Assembly (NCBI GenBank): GCA_035771175.1
Contig: CM069590.1
Coordinates: 29,464,821-29,528,820 of the forward strand
From: Paratinospora sagittata
Taxonomy: Eukaryota > Streptophyta > Magnoliopsida > Ranunculales > Menispermaceae
Length of the DNA stretch: 64,000 nucleotides
Direction of reading: 5' to 3'
Below are positions 48,387 to 61,167 of this stretch, one piece after another. The notes beneath the pieces are model-generated. The model saw only the letters and a list, made by a program, of their open reading frames with translations, searched no databases and was not told where the DNA came from. Within the stretch, counting starts at the first letter, position 1, and each line of letters starts with the position of its first letter. The position numbers and the translations under genes were made by a program.

Positions 48387-49252
48387 ATCTCTGGTGTGTA
48401 GGGTAACCCCTCGATCAATCTCAGCACTAAAACTCTGAAAATTGCAAAGTCTTCAAAATCACTTTCGATATAGTATTTCGTTTTGAAAAAAATGTTTTCC
48501 GAAAGGTTTTAATCATAATTTTAATGAGTTTTGAATTATTTAAAAGTGTTTAATCTTATATCAAAGTGTTTTGTGTCAATGAAATGGTTCTTTAGTGTCA
48601 AAATATTAATTTTTCAAAAATAAGGCTATCCACCAATTTGCACGTCTGAGACTAAAATCTGATATTTCTAACGAGAAAAATGTGGGCACTTCTGCTTGCT
48701 CGATTTTTCTATTGCTTCACAGTTTTGCCAGGTTATCTTAATTGAAATATTCTCTAGTAACACCTAGAAGATTTCCATTGTCTCGCACGCCCAAAAAACA
48801 TTAGATTGAACAATGTTTTGAATTCAAATCATTTTGTAGTACTCTTGCACTTTAACCTTCAACTTCAAGTTTTATAAACCACTCATTCTCTGATTTTCAA
48901 AAATACAACACGCACGATATTTGCAAGTTAGATTGAGCTTTTCGAAGTGTTTTTCAAGAGAAGAAAGTAATGATTCTTGCCTTTGCAAAAAAAGGCTTCG
49001 AATTGAATCAAAATTGCAATCTGTCTTGATGTTCAGCTAGATTCTTCATTTTATCCCTTGTGTGCTAAGATTTGCAGAGGCCATCCCTTGTTTAAAACTC
49101 TAAGTATATGAAGTGGTCTCGGTAAGATAACACATCAAAAAGGAACACATCACCTGTTTTGCCTCAAGAACACATCAAACAACAGCTTTCGAATTCTACA
49201 AAGATCAAGCTCGAAGAACGAAGACATATCTCATGTTTAACGCATTAGTTTG
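48387..49252 (+). repeat. Monomer M57, 866 bp, delta head
   Basis: tttcgttttgaaaaa, ttttgtgtc, cgtctgagac, ctattgcttc, ttgcacttt, ataaaccac, gctagattc, gaggccatcc. Related head in M72. Confidence 0.92.
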
Positions 49253-50117
49253 ATCCCTGGTGTGTAGGGTAACCCCTCGATCAATCTTAGCACTAAAACT
49301 CTGAAAATTGCAAAGTCTTCAAAATCACTTTCGATATAGAATTTCATTTTGACAAAAATGTTTTTCTAAAGGTTTTAATCATAATTTTAATGAGTTTTGA
49401 ATTATTTAAAAGTGTTTATTCTAATATCACAGTGTTTTGAGTCAATGAAATGGTTCTTTAGTGTCAAAATATTAATTTTTCAAAAATAAGGCTATCCAGC
49501 AATTGGCACGTCTTAGACTAAAATCTTATATTTCTAACGAGAAAAATGTGGGCACTTCTGCTTGCTCGATTTTTCTATTCCTTCACAGTTTTGCCAGGTT
49601 ATCTTAATCGAAATATTCTCTAGTAACACCTAGATGATTCCCATTGTCTCGCACGCCCAAAAAACTTTAGATTGAACAATGTTTTGAATTCAAATCATTT
49701 TGTAGTACTCTTGCTCTTTAACCTTCAACTTCAAATTTTATAAAACACTCATTCTCTGATTTTCAAAAATACAACACGCAGGATATTTGCAAGTTATATT
49801 GAGCTTTTCGAAGAGTTTTTCAAGAGAAGAAAGTAATGATTCCTGCCTTTGCAAAAAAAGGCTTCGAATTGAATCAAAATTGCAATCTGTCTTGATGTTC
49901 AACTAGTTCTTCATTTTAACCCTTGTGTGCTAAGATTTGCAGAGGCTATCCCTTGTTTAAAACTCTAAGTATATGAAGTGGTCTCGGTAAGATAACACAT
50001 CAAAAAGGAACAAATCACCTGTTTTGCATCAAGAACACATCAAACAACAGCTTTCGAATTCTACAAAGATCAAGCTCGAAGAACGAAGACATATCTCATG
50101 TTTAACGCATTAGTTTG
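49253..50117 (+). repeat. Monomer M58, 865 bp, trimer position 1
   Basis: agaatttcat, gtttttctaaagg, ctaatatcacag, taatcgaaat, acgcaggatat, gttatattg, ttcaactag, aacaaatcacc. Confidence 0.93.
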
Positions 50118-50982
50118 ATCCCTGGTGTGTAGGGTAACCCCTTGATCAATCTTAGCACTAAAACTCTGAAAATTGCAAAGTCTTCAAAATCACTTTCGAT
50201 ATAGTATTTCATTTTGACAAAAATGTTTTCCGAAAGGTTTTAATCATAATTTTAATGAGTTTTGAATTATTTAAAAGTGTTTATTCTTATATCAGAGTGT
50301 TTTGAGTCAATGAAATGGTTCTTTAGTGTCAAAATATTAATTTTTCAAAAATAAGGCTATCCAGCAATTGGCACGTCTTAGACTAAAATCTGATATTTCT
50401 AACGAGAAAAATGTGGGCACTTCTGCTTGCTCGATTTTTCTATTCCTTCACAGTTTTGCCAGGTTATCTTAATTGAAATATTCTCTAGTAACACCTAGAT
50501 GATTCCCATTGTCTCGCACGCCCAAAAAACTTTAGATTGAACAATGTTTTGAATTCAAATCATTTTGTAGTACTCTTGCTCTTTAACCTTCAACTTCAAA
50601 TTTTATAAAACACTCATTCTCTGATTTTCAAAACTACAACACGCACGATATTTGCAAGTTATGTTGAGCTTTTCGAAGAGTTTTTCAAGAGAAGAATGTA
50701 ATGATTCTTGCCTTTGCAAAAAAAGGCTTCGAATTGAATCAAAATTGCAATCTGTCTTGATGTTCAGCTAGTTCTTCATTTTAACCCTTGTGTGCTAAGA
50801 TTTGCAGAGGCTATCCATTGTTTAAAACTCTAAGTATATGAAGTGGTCTCGGTAAGATAACACATGAAAAAGGAACACATCACCTGTTTTGCGTCAAGAA
50901 CACATCAAACAATAGCTTTCGAATTCTACAAAGATCAAGCTCGAAGAACGAAGACATATGTCATGTCTATTGCATTAGTTTG
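50118..50982 (+). repeat. Monomer M59, 865 bp, trimer position 2
   Basis: atcagagtg, aaaactacaac, gttatgttgagc, agaatgtaatg, atatgtcatgtctattgc; private ccccttgatcaa. Confidence 0.93.
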
Positions 50983-51808
50983 ATCTCTGGTGTGTAGGGT
51001 AACCCCTCGATCAATCTCAGCACTAAAACTCTGAAAATTTCAAAGTCTTCAAAATCACTTTCGATATAGTATTTTATTTTGAAAAAAATGTTTTCTGAAA
51101 GGTTTTAATCATAATTTTAATGAGTTTTGAATTATTTAAAAGTGTTTAATCTTATATCAATGTGTTTTGAGTCAATGAAATGGTTCTTTAGTGTCAAAAT
51201 ATTAATTTTTCAAAAATAAGGCTATCCAGCAATTTGCACGTCTTAGACGAAAATCTGATATTTCTAACGAGAAAAATGTGGGCACTTCTGCTTGCTCGAT
51301 TTTTCAATTCCTTCACAGTTTTGCCAGGTTATCTTAATTGAAATATTCTCTAGTAACACCTATATGATTCCCATTGTCTCGCACGCCCAAAAAACTTCAG
51401 ATTGAACAATGTTTTGAATTCAAATCATTTTGTAGTACTCATTCTCTGATTTTCAAAAATACAACACGCACGATATTTGCAAGTTAGATTGAGCTTTTCG
51501 AAGAGTTTTTCAAGAGAAGAAAGTAATGATTCTTGCCTTTGCAAAAAAAGGCTTCGAATTGAATCAAAATTGCAATCTGTCTTGATGTTCAGCTAGTTTC
51601 TTCATTTTATCCCTTGTGTGCTGAGATTTGCAGAGGCTATCCCTTGTTTAAAACTCTAAGTATATGAAGTGGTCTCGGTAACATAACACATCAAAAAGGA
51701 ACAAATCACCTGTTTTGCCTCAAGAACACATCAAACAACAGCTTTCGAATTCTACAAAGATCAAGCTCGAAGAACGAAGACATATCTCATGTTTAACGCA
51801 TTAGTTTG
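50983..51808 (+). repeat. Monomer M60, 826 bp, trimer position 3, gamma head, 40-bp deletion
   Basis: tattttattttgaaaa, atcaatgtg, gacgaaaat, tttttcaattcc, cctatatg, cttcag, deletion at ACTC 51,437-51,440, gctgagattt, ggtaacat. Confidence 0.95.
51437..51440. other. 40-bp deletion junction at ACTC microhomology (first of seven)
   Basis: In full-length monomers two ACTC copies lie 40 bp apart, flanking the ttgctctttaacc to ttttataaaac stretch. Here only one ACTC remains and the stretch between is gone. The same junction lies at 53,993, 55,684, 57,375, 59,931, 62,488 and 63,313. Confidence 0.93.
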
Positions 51809-52673
51809 ATCCCTGGTGTGTAGGGTAACCCCTCGATCAATCTTAGCACTAAAACTCTGAAAATTGCAAAGTCTTCAAAATCACTTTCGATATAGAATTT
51901 CATTTTGACAAAAATGTTTTCCGAAAGGTTTTAATCATAATTTTAATGAGTTTTGAATTATTTAAAAGTGTTTATTCTTATATCAAAGTGTTTTGTGTCA
52001 ATGAAATGGTTCTTTAGTGTCAAAATATTAATTTTTCAAAAATAAGGCTATTCAGCAATTGGCACGTCTTAGACTAAAATCTTATATTTCTAACGAGAAA
52101 AATGTGGGCACTTCTGCTTGCTCGATTTTTCTATTCCTTCACAGTTTTGCCAGGTTATCTTAATCGAAATATTCTCTAGTAACACCTAGATGATTCCCAT
52201 TGTCTCGCACGCCCAAAAAACTTTAGATTGAACAATGTTTTGAATTCAAATCATTTTGTAGTACTCTTGCTCTTTAACCTTCAACTTCAAATTTTATAAA
52301 ACACTCATTCTCTGATTTTCAAAAATACAACACGCAGGATATTTGCAAGTTATATTGAGCTTTTCGAAGAGTTTTTCAAGAGAAGAAAGTAATGATTCCT
52401 GCCTTTGCAAAAAAAGGCTTCGAATTGAATCAAAATTGCAATCTGTCTTGATGTTCAACTAGTTCTTCATTTTAACCCTTGTGTGCTAAGATTTGCAGAG
52501 GCTATCCCTTGTTTAAAACTCTAAGTATATGAAGTGGTCTCGGTAAGATAACACATCAAAAAGGAACAAATCACCTGTTTTGCATCAAGAACACATCAAA
52601 CAACAGCTTTCGAATTCTACAAAGATCAAGCTCGAAGAACGAAGACATATCTCATGTTTAACGCATTAGTTTG
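51809..52673 (+). repeat. Monomer M61, 865 bp, trimer position 1
   Basis: agaatttcat, ttttgtgtc, ctattcagcaatt, taatcgaaat, acgcaggatat, ttcaactag. Tail as M58; head as M64, M66, M68 and M71. Confidence 0.94.
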
Positions 52674-53538
52674 ATCCCTGGTGTGTAGGGTAACCCCTCG
52701 ATCAATCTTAGCACTAAAACTCTGAAAATTGCAAAGTCTTCAAAATCACTTTCGATATAGTATTTCATTTTGACAAAAATGTTTTCCGAAAGGTTTTAAT
52801 CATAATTTTAAAGAGTTTTGAATTATTTAAAAGTGTTTATTCTTATATCAGAGTGTTTTGAGTCAATGAAATGGTTCTTTAGTGTCAAAATATTAATTTT
52901 TCAAAAATAAGGCTATCCAGCAATTGGCACGTCTTAGACTAAAATCTGATATTTCTAACGAGAAAAATGTGGGCACTTCTGCTTGCTCGATTTTTCTATT
53001 CCTTCACAGTTTTGCCAGGTTATCTTAATTGAAATATTCTCTAGTAACACCTAGATGATTCCCATTGTCTCGCACGCCCAAAAAACTTTAGATTGAACAA
53101 TGTTTTGAATTCAAATCATTTTGTAGTACTCTTGCTCTTTAACCTTCAACTTCAAATTTTATAAAACACTCATTCTCTGATTTTCAAAACTACAACACGC
53201 ACGATATTTGCAAGTTATGTTGAGCTTTTCGAAGAGTTTTTCAAGAGAAGAATGTAATGATTCTTGCCTTTGCAAAAAAAGGCTTCGAATTGAATCAAAA
53301 TTGCAATCTGTCTTGATGTTCAGCTAGTTCTTCATTTTAACCCTTGTGTGCTAAGATTTGCAGAGGCTATCCATTGTTTAAAACTCTAAGTATATGAAGT
53401 GGTCTCGGTAAGATAACACATGAAAAAGGAACACATCACCTGTTTTGCGTCAAGAACACATCAAACAATAGCTTTCGAATTCTACAAAGATCAAGCTCGA
53501 AGAACGAAGACATATGTCATGTCTATTGCATTAGTTTG
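52674..53538 (+). repeat. Monomer M62, 865 bp, trimer position 2
   Basis: Copy of M59; private ttttaaagag. Confidence 0.95.
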
Positions 53539-54364
53539 ATCTCTGGTGTGTAGGGTAACCCCTCGATCAATCTCAGCACTAAAACTCTGAAAATTTCAAA
53601 GTCTTCAAAATCACTTTCGATATAGTATTTTATTTTGAAAAAAATGTTTTCTGAAAGGTTTTAATCATAATTTTAATGAGTTTTGAATTATTTAAAAGTG
53701 TTTAATCTTATATCAATGTGTTTTGAGTCAATGAAATGGTTCTTTAGTGTCAAAATATTAATTTTTCAAAAATAAGGCTATCCAGCAATTTGCACGTCTT
53801 AGACGAAAATCTGATATTTCTAACGAGAAAAATGTGGGCACTTCTGCTTGCTCGATTTTTCAATTCCTTCACAGTTTTGCCAGGTTATCTTAATTGAAAT
53901 ATTCTCTAGTAACACCTATATGATTCCCATTGTCTCGCACGCCCAAAAAACTTCAGATTGAACAATGTTTTGAATTCAAATCATTTTGTAGTACTCATTC
54001 TCTGATTTTCAAAAATACAACACGCACGATATTTGCAAGTTAGATTGAGCTTTTCGAAGAGTTTTTCAAGAGAAGAAAGTAATGATTCTTGCCTTTGCAA
54101 AAAAAGGCTTCGAATTGAATCAAAATTGCAATCTGTCTTGATGTTCAGCTAGTTTCTTCATTTTATCCCTTGTGTGCTGAGATTTGCAGAGGCTATCCCT
54201 TGTTTAAAACTCTAAGTATATGAAGTGGTCTCGGTAACATAACACATCAAAAAGGAACAAATCACCTGTTTTGCCTCAAGAACACATCAAACAACAGCTT
54301 TCGAATTCTACAAAGATCAAGCTCGAAGAACGAAGACATATCTCATGTTTAACGCATTAGTTTG
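53539..54364 (+). repeat. Monomer M63, 826 bp, trimer position 3, 40-bp deletion
   Basis: Copy of M60; deletion junction ACTC at 53,993-53,996. Confidence 0.95.
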
Positions 54365-55229
54365 ATCCCTGGTGTGTAGGGTAACCCCTCGATCAATCTT
54401 AGCACTAAAACTCTGAAAATTGCAAAGTCTTCAAAATCACTTTCGATATAGAATTTCATTTTGACAAAAATGTTTTCCGAAAGGTTTTAATCATAATTTT
54501 AATGAGTTTTGAATTATTTAAAAGTGTTTATTCTTATATCAAAGTGTTTTGTGTCAATGAAATGGTTCTTTAGTGTCAAAATATTAATTTTTCAAAAATA
54601 AGGCTATTCAGCAATTGGCACGTCTTAGACTAAAATCTTATATTTCTAACGAGAAAAATGTGGGCACTTCTGCTTGCTCGATTTTTCTATTCCTTCACAG
54701 TTTTGCCAGGTTATCTTAATCGAAATATTCTCTAGTAACACCTAGATGATTCCCATTGTCTCGCACGCCCAAAAAACTTTAGATTGAACAATGTTTTGAA
54801 TTCAAATCATTTTGTAGTACTCTTGCTCTTTAACCTTCAACTTCAAATTTTATAAAACACTCATTCTCTGATTTTCAAAAATACAACACGCACGATATTT
54901 GCAAGTTATATTGAGCTTTTCGAAGAGTTTTTCAAGAGAAGAAAGTAATGATTCTTGCCTTTGCAAAAAAAGGCTTCGAATTGAATCAAAATTGCAATCT
55001 GTCTTGATGTTCAGCTAGTTCTTCATTTTAACCCTTGTGTGCTAAGATTTGCAGAGGCTATCCCTTGTTTAAAACTCTAAGTATATGAAGTGGTCTCGGT
55101 AAGATAACACATCAAAAAGGAACAAATCACCTGTTTTGCATCAAGAACACATCAAACAACAGCTTTCGAATTCTACAAAGATCAAGCTCGAAGAACGAAG
55201 ACATATCTCATGTTTAACGCATTAGTTTG
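54365..55229 (+). repeat. Monomer M64, 865 bp, position-1 type
   Basis: Head as M61. Tail has the common acgcacgat, gattcttgcc and ttcagctag rather than the M58/M61 variants. Confidence 0.94.
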
Positions 55230-56055
55230 ATCCCTGGTGTGTAGGGTAACCCCTCGATCAATCTTAGCACTAAAACTCTGAAAATTGCAAAGTCTTCAAA
55301 ATCACTTTCGATATAGTATTTCATTTTGACAAAAATGTTTTTCGAAAGGTTTTAATCATAATTTTAATGAGTTTTGAATTATTTAAAAGTGTTTATTCTT
55401 ATATCAGAGTGTTTTGAGTCAATGAAATGGTTCTTTAGTGTCAAAATATTAATTTTTCAAAAATAAGGCTATCCAGCAATTGGCACGTCTTAGACTAAAA
55501 TCTGATATTTCTAACGAGAAAAATGTGGGCCCTTCTGCTTGCTCGATTTTTCTATTCCTTCACAGTTTTGCCAGGTTATCTTAATTGAAATATTCTCTAG
55601 TAACACCTATATGATTCCCATTGTCTCGCACGCCCAAAAAACTTCAGATTGAACAATGTTTTGAATTCAAATCATTTTGTAGTACTCATTCTCTGATTTT
55701 CAAAAATACAACACGCACGATATTTGCAAGTTAGATTGAGCTTTTCGAAGAGTTTTTCAAGAGAAGAAAGTAATGATTCTTGCCTTTGCAAAAAAAGGCT
55801 TCGAATTGAATCAAAATTGCAATCTGTCTTGATGTTCAGCTAGTTTCTTCATTTTATCCCTTGTGTGCTGAGATTTGCAGAGGCTATCCCTTGTTTAAAA
55901 CTCTAAGTATATGAAGTGGTCTCGGTAACATAACACATCAAAAAGGAACAAATCACCTGTTTTGCCTCAAGAACACATCAAACAACAGCTTTCGAATTCT
56001 ACAAAGATCAAGCTCGAAGAACGAAGACATATCTCATGTTTAACGCATTAGTTTG
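55230..56055 (+). repeat. Monomer M65, 826 bp, position 2/3 hybrid, 40-bp deletion
   Basis: Head of position 2 (atcagagtg) with gggcccttc. Tail of position 3 from cctatatg at about 55,604. Deletion ACTC at 55,684-55,687. Confidence 0.95.
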
Positions 56056-56920
56056 ATCCCTGGTGTGTAGGGTAACCCCTCGATCAATCTTAGCACTAAA
56101 ACTCTGAAAATTGCAAAGTCTTCAAAATCACTTTCGATATAGAATTTCATTTTGACAAAAATGTTTTCCGAAAGGTTTTAATCATAATTTTAATGAGTTT
56201 TGAATTATTTAAAAGTGTTTATTCTTATATCAAAGTGTTTTGTGTCAATGAAATGGTTCTTTAGTGTCAAAATATTAATTTTTCAAAAATAAGGCTATTC
56301 AGCAATTGGCACGTCTTAGACTAAAATCTTATATTTCTAACGAGAAAAATGTGGGCACTTCTGCTTGCTCGATTTTTCTATTCCTTCACAGTTTTGCCAG
56401 GTTATCTTAATCGAAATATTCTCTAGTAACACCTAGATGATTCCCATTGTCTCGCACGCCCAAAAAACTTTAGATTGAACAATGTTTTGAATTCAAATCA
56501 TTTTGTAGTACTCTTGCTCTTTAACCTTCAACTTCAAATTTTATAAAACACTCATTCTCTGATTTTCAAAAATACAACACGCACGATATTTGCAAGTTAT
56601 ATTGAGCTTTTCGAAGAGTTTTTCAAGAGAAGAAAGTAATGATTCTTGCCTTTGCAAAAAAAGGCTTCGAATTGAATCAAAATTGCAATCTGTCTTGATG
56701 TTCAGCTAGTTCTTCATTTTAACCCTTGTGTGCTAAGATTTGCAGAGGCTATCCCTTGTTTAAAACTCTAAGTATATGAAGTGGTCTCGGTAAGATAACA
56801 CATCAAAAAGGAACAAATCACCTATTTTGCATCAAGAACACATCAAACAACAGCTTTCGAATTCTACAAAGATCAAGCTCGAAGAACGAAGACATATCTC
56901 ATGTTTAACGCATTAGTTTG
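56056..56920 (+). repeat. Monomer M66, 865 bp, position-1 type
   Basis: Copy of M64; private cctattttgc. Confidence 0.95.
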
Positions 56921-57746
56921 ATCCCTGGTGTGTAGGGTAACCCCTCGATCAATCTTAGCACTAAAACTCTGAAAATTGCAAAGTCTTCAAAATCACTTTC
57001 GATATAGTATTTCATTTTGACAAAAATGTTTTTCGAAAGGTTTTAATCATAATTTTAATGAGTTTTGAATTATTTAAAAGTGTTTATTCTTATATCAGAG
57101 TGTTTTGAGTCAATGAAATGGTTCTTTAGTGTCAAAATATTAATTTTTCAAAAATAAGGCTATCCCGCAATTGGCACGTCTTAGACTAAAATCTGATATT
57201 TCTAACGAGAAAAATGTGGGCCCTTCTGCTTGCTCGATTTTTCTATTCCTTCACAGTTTTGCCAGGTTATCTTAATTGAAATATTCTCTAGTAACACCTA
57301 TATGATTCCCATTGTCTCGCACGCCCAAAAAACTTCAGATTGAACAATGTTTTGAATTCAAATCATTTTGTAGTACTCATTCTCTGATTTTCAAAAATAC
57401 AACACGCACGATATTTGCAAGTTAGATTGAGCTTTTCGAAGAGTTTTTCAAGAGAAGAAAGTAATGATTCTTGCCTTTGCAAAAAAAGGCTTCGAATTGA
57501 ATCAAAATTGCAATCTGTCTTGATGTTCAGCTAGTTTCTTCATTTTATCCCTTGTGTGCTGAGATTTGCAGAGGCTATCCCTTGTTTAAAACTCTAAGTA
57601 TATGAAGTGGTCTCGGTAACATAACACATCAAAAAGGAACAAATCACCTGTTTTGCCTCAAGAACACATCAAACAACAGCTTTCGAATTCTACAAAGATC
57701 AAGCTCGAAGAACGAAGACATATCTCATGTTTAACGCATTAGTTTG
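56921..57746 (+). repeat. Monomer M67, 826 bp, position 2/3 hybrid, 40-bp deletion
   Basis: Copy of M65; private tatcccgcaatt. Deletion ACTC at 57,375-57,378. Confidence 0.95.
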
Positions 57747-58611
57747 ATCCCTGGTGTGTAGGGTAACCCCTCGATCAATCTTAGCACTAAAACTCTGAAA
57801 ATTGCAAAGTCTTCAAAATCACTTTCGATATAGAATTTCATTTTGACAAAAATGTTTTCCGAAAGGTTTTAATCATAATTTTAATGAGTTTTGAATTATT
57901 TAAAAGTGTTTATTCTTATATCAAAGTGTTTTGTGTCAATGAAATGGTTCTTTAGTGTCAAAATATTAATTTTTCAAAAATAAGGCTATTCAGCAATTGG
58001 CACGTCTTAGACTAAAATCTTATATTTCTAACGAGAAAAATGTGGGCACTTCTGCTTGCTCGATTTTTCTATTCCTTCACAGTTTTGCCAGGTTATCTTA
58101 ATCGAAATATTCTCTAGTAACACCTAGATGATTCCCATTGTCTCGCACGCCCAAAAAACTTTAGATTGAACAATGTTTTGAATTCAAATCATTTTGTAGT
58201 ACTCTTGCTCTTTAACCTTCAACTTCAAATTTTATAAAACACTCATTCTCTGATTTTCAAAAATACAACACGCACGATATTTGCAAGTTATATTTTGCTT
58301 TTCGAAGAGTTTTTCAAGAGAAGAAAGTAATGATTCTTGCCTTTGCAAAAAAAGGCTTCGAATTGAATCAAAATTGCAATCTGTCTTGATGTTCAGCTAG
58401 TTCTTCATTTTAACCCTTGTGTGCTAAGATTTGCAGAGGCTATCCCTTGTTTAAAACTCTAAGTATATGAAGTGGTCTCGGTAAGATAACACATCAAAAA
58501 GGAACAAATCACCTGTTTTGCATCAAGAACACATCAAACAACAGCTTTCGAATTCTACAAAGATCAAGCTCGAAGAACGAAGACATATCTCATGTTTAAC
58601 GCATTAGTTTG
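57747..58611 (+). repeat. Monomer M68, 865 bp, position-1 type
   Basis: Copy of M64/M66; private gttatattttgc. Confidence 0.95.
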
Positions 58612-59476
58612 ATCCCTGGTGTGTAGGGTAACCCCTCGATCAATCTTAGCACTAAAACTCTGAAAATTGCAAAGTCTTCAAAATCACTTTCGATATAGTA
58701 TTTCATTTTGACAAAAATGTTTTTCGAAAGGTTTTAATCATAATTTTAATGAGTTTTGAATTATTTAAAAGTGTTTATTCTTATATCAGAGTGTTTTGAG
58801 TCAATGAAATGGTTCTTTAGTGTCAAAATATTAATTTTTCAAAAATAAGGCTATCCAGCAATTGGCACGTCTTAGACTAAAATCTGATATTTCTAACGAG
58901 AAAAATGTGGGCCCTTCTGCTTGCTCGATTTTTCTATTCCTTCACAGTTTTGCCAGGTTATCTTAATTGAAATATTCTCTAGTAACACCTAGATGATTCC
59001 CATTGTCTCGCACGCCCAAAAAACTTTAGATTGAACAATGTTTTGAATTCAAATCATTTTGTAGTACTCTTGCTCTTTAACCTTCAACTTCAAATTTTAT
59101 AAAACACTCATTCTCTGATTTTCAAAAATACAACACGCACGATATTTGCAAGTTATGTTGAGCTTTTCGAAGAGTTTTTCAAGAGAAGAATGTAATGATT
59201 CTTGCCTTTGGAAAAAAAGGCTTCGAATTGAATCAAAATTGCAATCTGTCTTGATGTTCAGCTAGTTCTTCATTTTAACCCTTGTGTGCTAAGATTTGCA
59301 GAGGCTATCCATTGTTTAAAACTCTAAGTATATGAAGTGGTCTCGGTAAGATAACACATGAAAAAGGAACACATCACCTGTTTTGCGTCAAGAACACATC
59401 AAACAATAGCTTTCGAATTCGACAAAGATCAAGCTCGAAGAACGAAGACATATGTCATGTCTATTGCATTAGTTTG
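58612..59476 (+). repeat. Monomer M69, 865 bp, position-2 type
   Basis: Head shared with M65/M67 (gtttttcg, gggcccttc). Full-length tail of position 2 (gttatgttg, agaatgtaatg); private cctttggaaaa and gaattcgac. Confidence 0.95.
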
Positions 59477-60302
59477 ATCTCTGGTGTGTAGGGTAACCCC
59501 TCGATCAATCTCAGCACTAAAACTCTGAAAATTTCAAAGTCTTCAAAATCACTTTCGATATAGTATTTTATTTTGAAAAAAATGTTTTCTGAAAGGTTTT
59601 AATCATAATTTTAATGAGTTTTGAATTATTTAAAAGTGTTTAATCTTATATCAATGTGTTTTGAGTCAATGAAATGGTTCTTTAGTGTCAAAATATTAAT
59701 TTTTCAAAAATAAGGCTATCCAGCAATTTGCACGTCTTAGACTAAAATCTGATATTTCTAACGAGAAAAATGTGGGCACTTCTGCTTGCTCGATTTTTCA
59801 ATTCCTTCACAGTTTTGCCAGGTTATCTTAATTGAAATATTCTCTAGTAACACCTATATGATTCCCATTGTCTCGCACACCCAAAAAACTTTAGATTGAA
59901 CAATGTTTTGAACTCAAATCATTTTGTAGTACTCATTCTCTGATTTTCAAAAATACAACACGCACGATATTTGCAAGTTAGATTGAGCTTTTCGAAGAGT
60001 TTTTCAAGAGAAGAAAGTAATGATTCTTGCCTTTGCAAAAAAAGGCTTCGAATTGAATCAAAATTGCAATCTATCTTGATGTTCAGCTAGTTTCTTCATT
60101 TTATCCCTTGTGTGCTGAGATTTGCAGAGGCTATCCCTTGTTTAAAACTCTAAGTATATGAAGTGGTCTCGGTAACATAACACATCAAAAAGGAACAAAT
60201 CACCTGTTTTGCCTCAAGAACACATCAAACAACAGCTTTCGAATTCTACAAAGATCAAGCTCGAAGAACGAAGACATATCTCATGTTTAACGCATTAGTT
60301 TG
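59477..60302 (+). repeat. Monomer M70, 826 bp, position-3 type, 40-bp deletion
   Basis: tttttcaattcc and cctatatg kept. Private cgcacaccc; gaactc at 59,910 destroys the EcoRI palindrome; ctatcttg. Deletion ACTC at 59,931-59,934. Confidence 0.95.
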
Positions 60303-61167
60303 ATCCCTGGTGTGTAGGGTAACCCCTCGATCAATCTTAGCACTAAAACTCTGAAAATTGCAAAGTCTTCAAAATCACTTTCGATATAGAATTTCATTTT
60401 GACAAAAATGTTTTCCGAAAGGTTTTAATCATAATTTTAATGAGTTTTGAATTATTTAAAAGTGTTTATTCTTATATCAAAGTGTTTTGTGTCAATGAAA
60501 TGGTTCTTTAGTGTCAAAATATTAATTTTTCAAAAATAAGGCTATTCAGCAATTGGCACGTCTTAGACTAAAATCTTATATTTCTAACGAGAAAAATGTG
60601 GGCACTTCTGCTTGCTCGATTTTTCTATTCCTTCACAGTTTTGCCAGGTTATCTTAATCGAAATATTCTCTAGTAACACCTAGATGATTCCCATTGTCTC
60701 GCACGCCCAAAAAACTTTAGATTGAACAATGTTTTGAATTCAAATCATTTTGTAGTACTCTTGCTCTTTAACCTTCAACTTCAAATTTTATAAAACACAC
60801 ATTCTCTGATTTTCAAAAATACAACACGCACGATATTTGCAAGTTATATTGAGCTTTTCGAAGAGTTTTTCAAGAGAAGAAAGTAATGATTCTTGCCTTT
60901 GCAAAAAAAGGCTTCGAATTGAATCAAAATTGCAATCTGTCTTGATGTTCAGCTAGTTCTTCATTTTAACCCTTGTGTGCTAAGATTTGCAGAGGCTGTC
61001 CATTGTTTAAAACTCTAAGTATATGAAGTGGTCTCGGTAAGATAACACATGAAAAAGGAACACATCACCTGTTTTGCGTCAAGAACACATCAAACAATAG
61101 CTTTCGAATTCTACAAAGATCAAGCTCGAAGAACGAAGACATATGTCATGTCTAATGCATTAGTTTG
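60303..61167 (+). repeat. Monomer M71, 865 bp, position-1 head, M56-like end
   Basis: Head as M64. The end has ggctgtccattg, catgaaaaagg, gcgtcaag and atatgtcatgtctaatgc, like M56, so the type switches within the tail. Confidence 0.92.

Larger units (their letters stand above)
49253..51808. repeat. Trimer HOR unit T1, 2,556 bp
   Basis: M58-M60 with lengths 865, 865 and 826. The third monomer carries the 40-bp deletion. The unit matches T2 at a shift of 2,556 bp; M58 is the most divergent member (gtttttctaaagg, ctaatatcacag). Confidence 0.92.
51809..54364. repeat. Trimer HOR unit T2, 2,556 bp
   Basis: M61-M63 with lengths 865, 865 and 826, near-identical to T1. Both units share acgcaggatat and gattcctgcc in the first monomer, aaaactacaac and agaatgtaatg in the second, and gacgaaaat with tttttcaattcc in the third. 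Confidence 0.93.
54365..56055. repeat. Dimer HOR unit D1, 1,691 bp
   Basis: M64 (865 bp, first-monomer type of the trimer) followed by M65 (826 bp). M65 has the head of the trimer's second monomer (atcagagtg) and the tail of the third (cctatatg, cttcag, 40-bp deletion). Confidence 0.92.
56056..57746. repeat. Dimer HOR unit D2, 1,691 bp
   Basis: M66-M67 repeat M64-M65 at a shift of 1,691 bp with very few differences seen by eye (for example cctattttgc at 56,821 and tatcccgcaatt near 57,162). The hybrid monomer was thus amplified after it formed. Confidence 0.92.
57747..60302. repeat. Trimer HOR unit T3, 2,556 bp
   Basis: M68-M70 with lengths 865, 865 and 826. M69 carries gggcccttctgc, otherwise seen only in the dimer hybrids M65 and M67. 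M70 lacks gacgaaaat and cttcag but keeps cctatatg and the 40-bp deletion. T3 is therefore a relative, not a simple copy, of T1 and T2. Confidence 0.88.
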
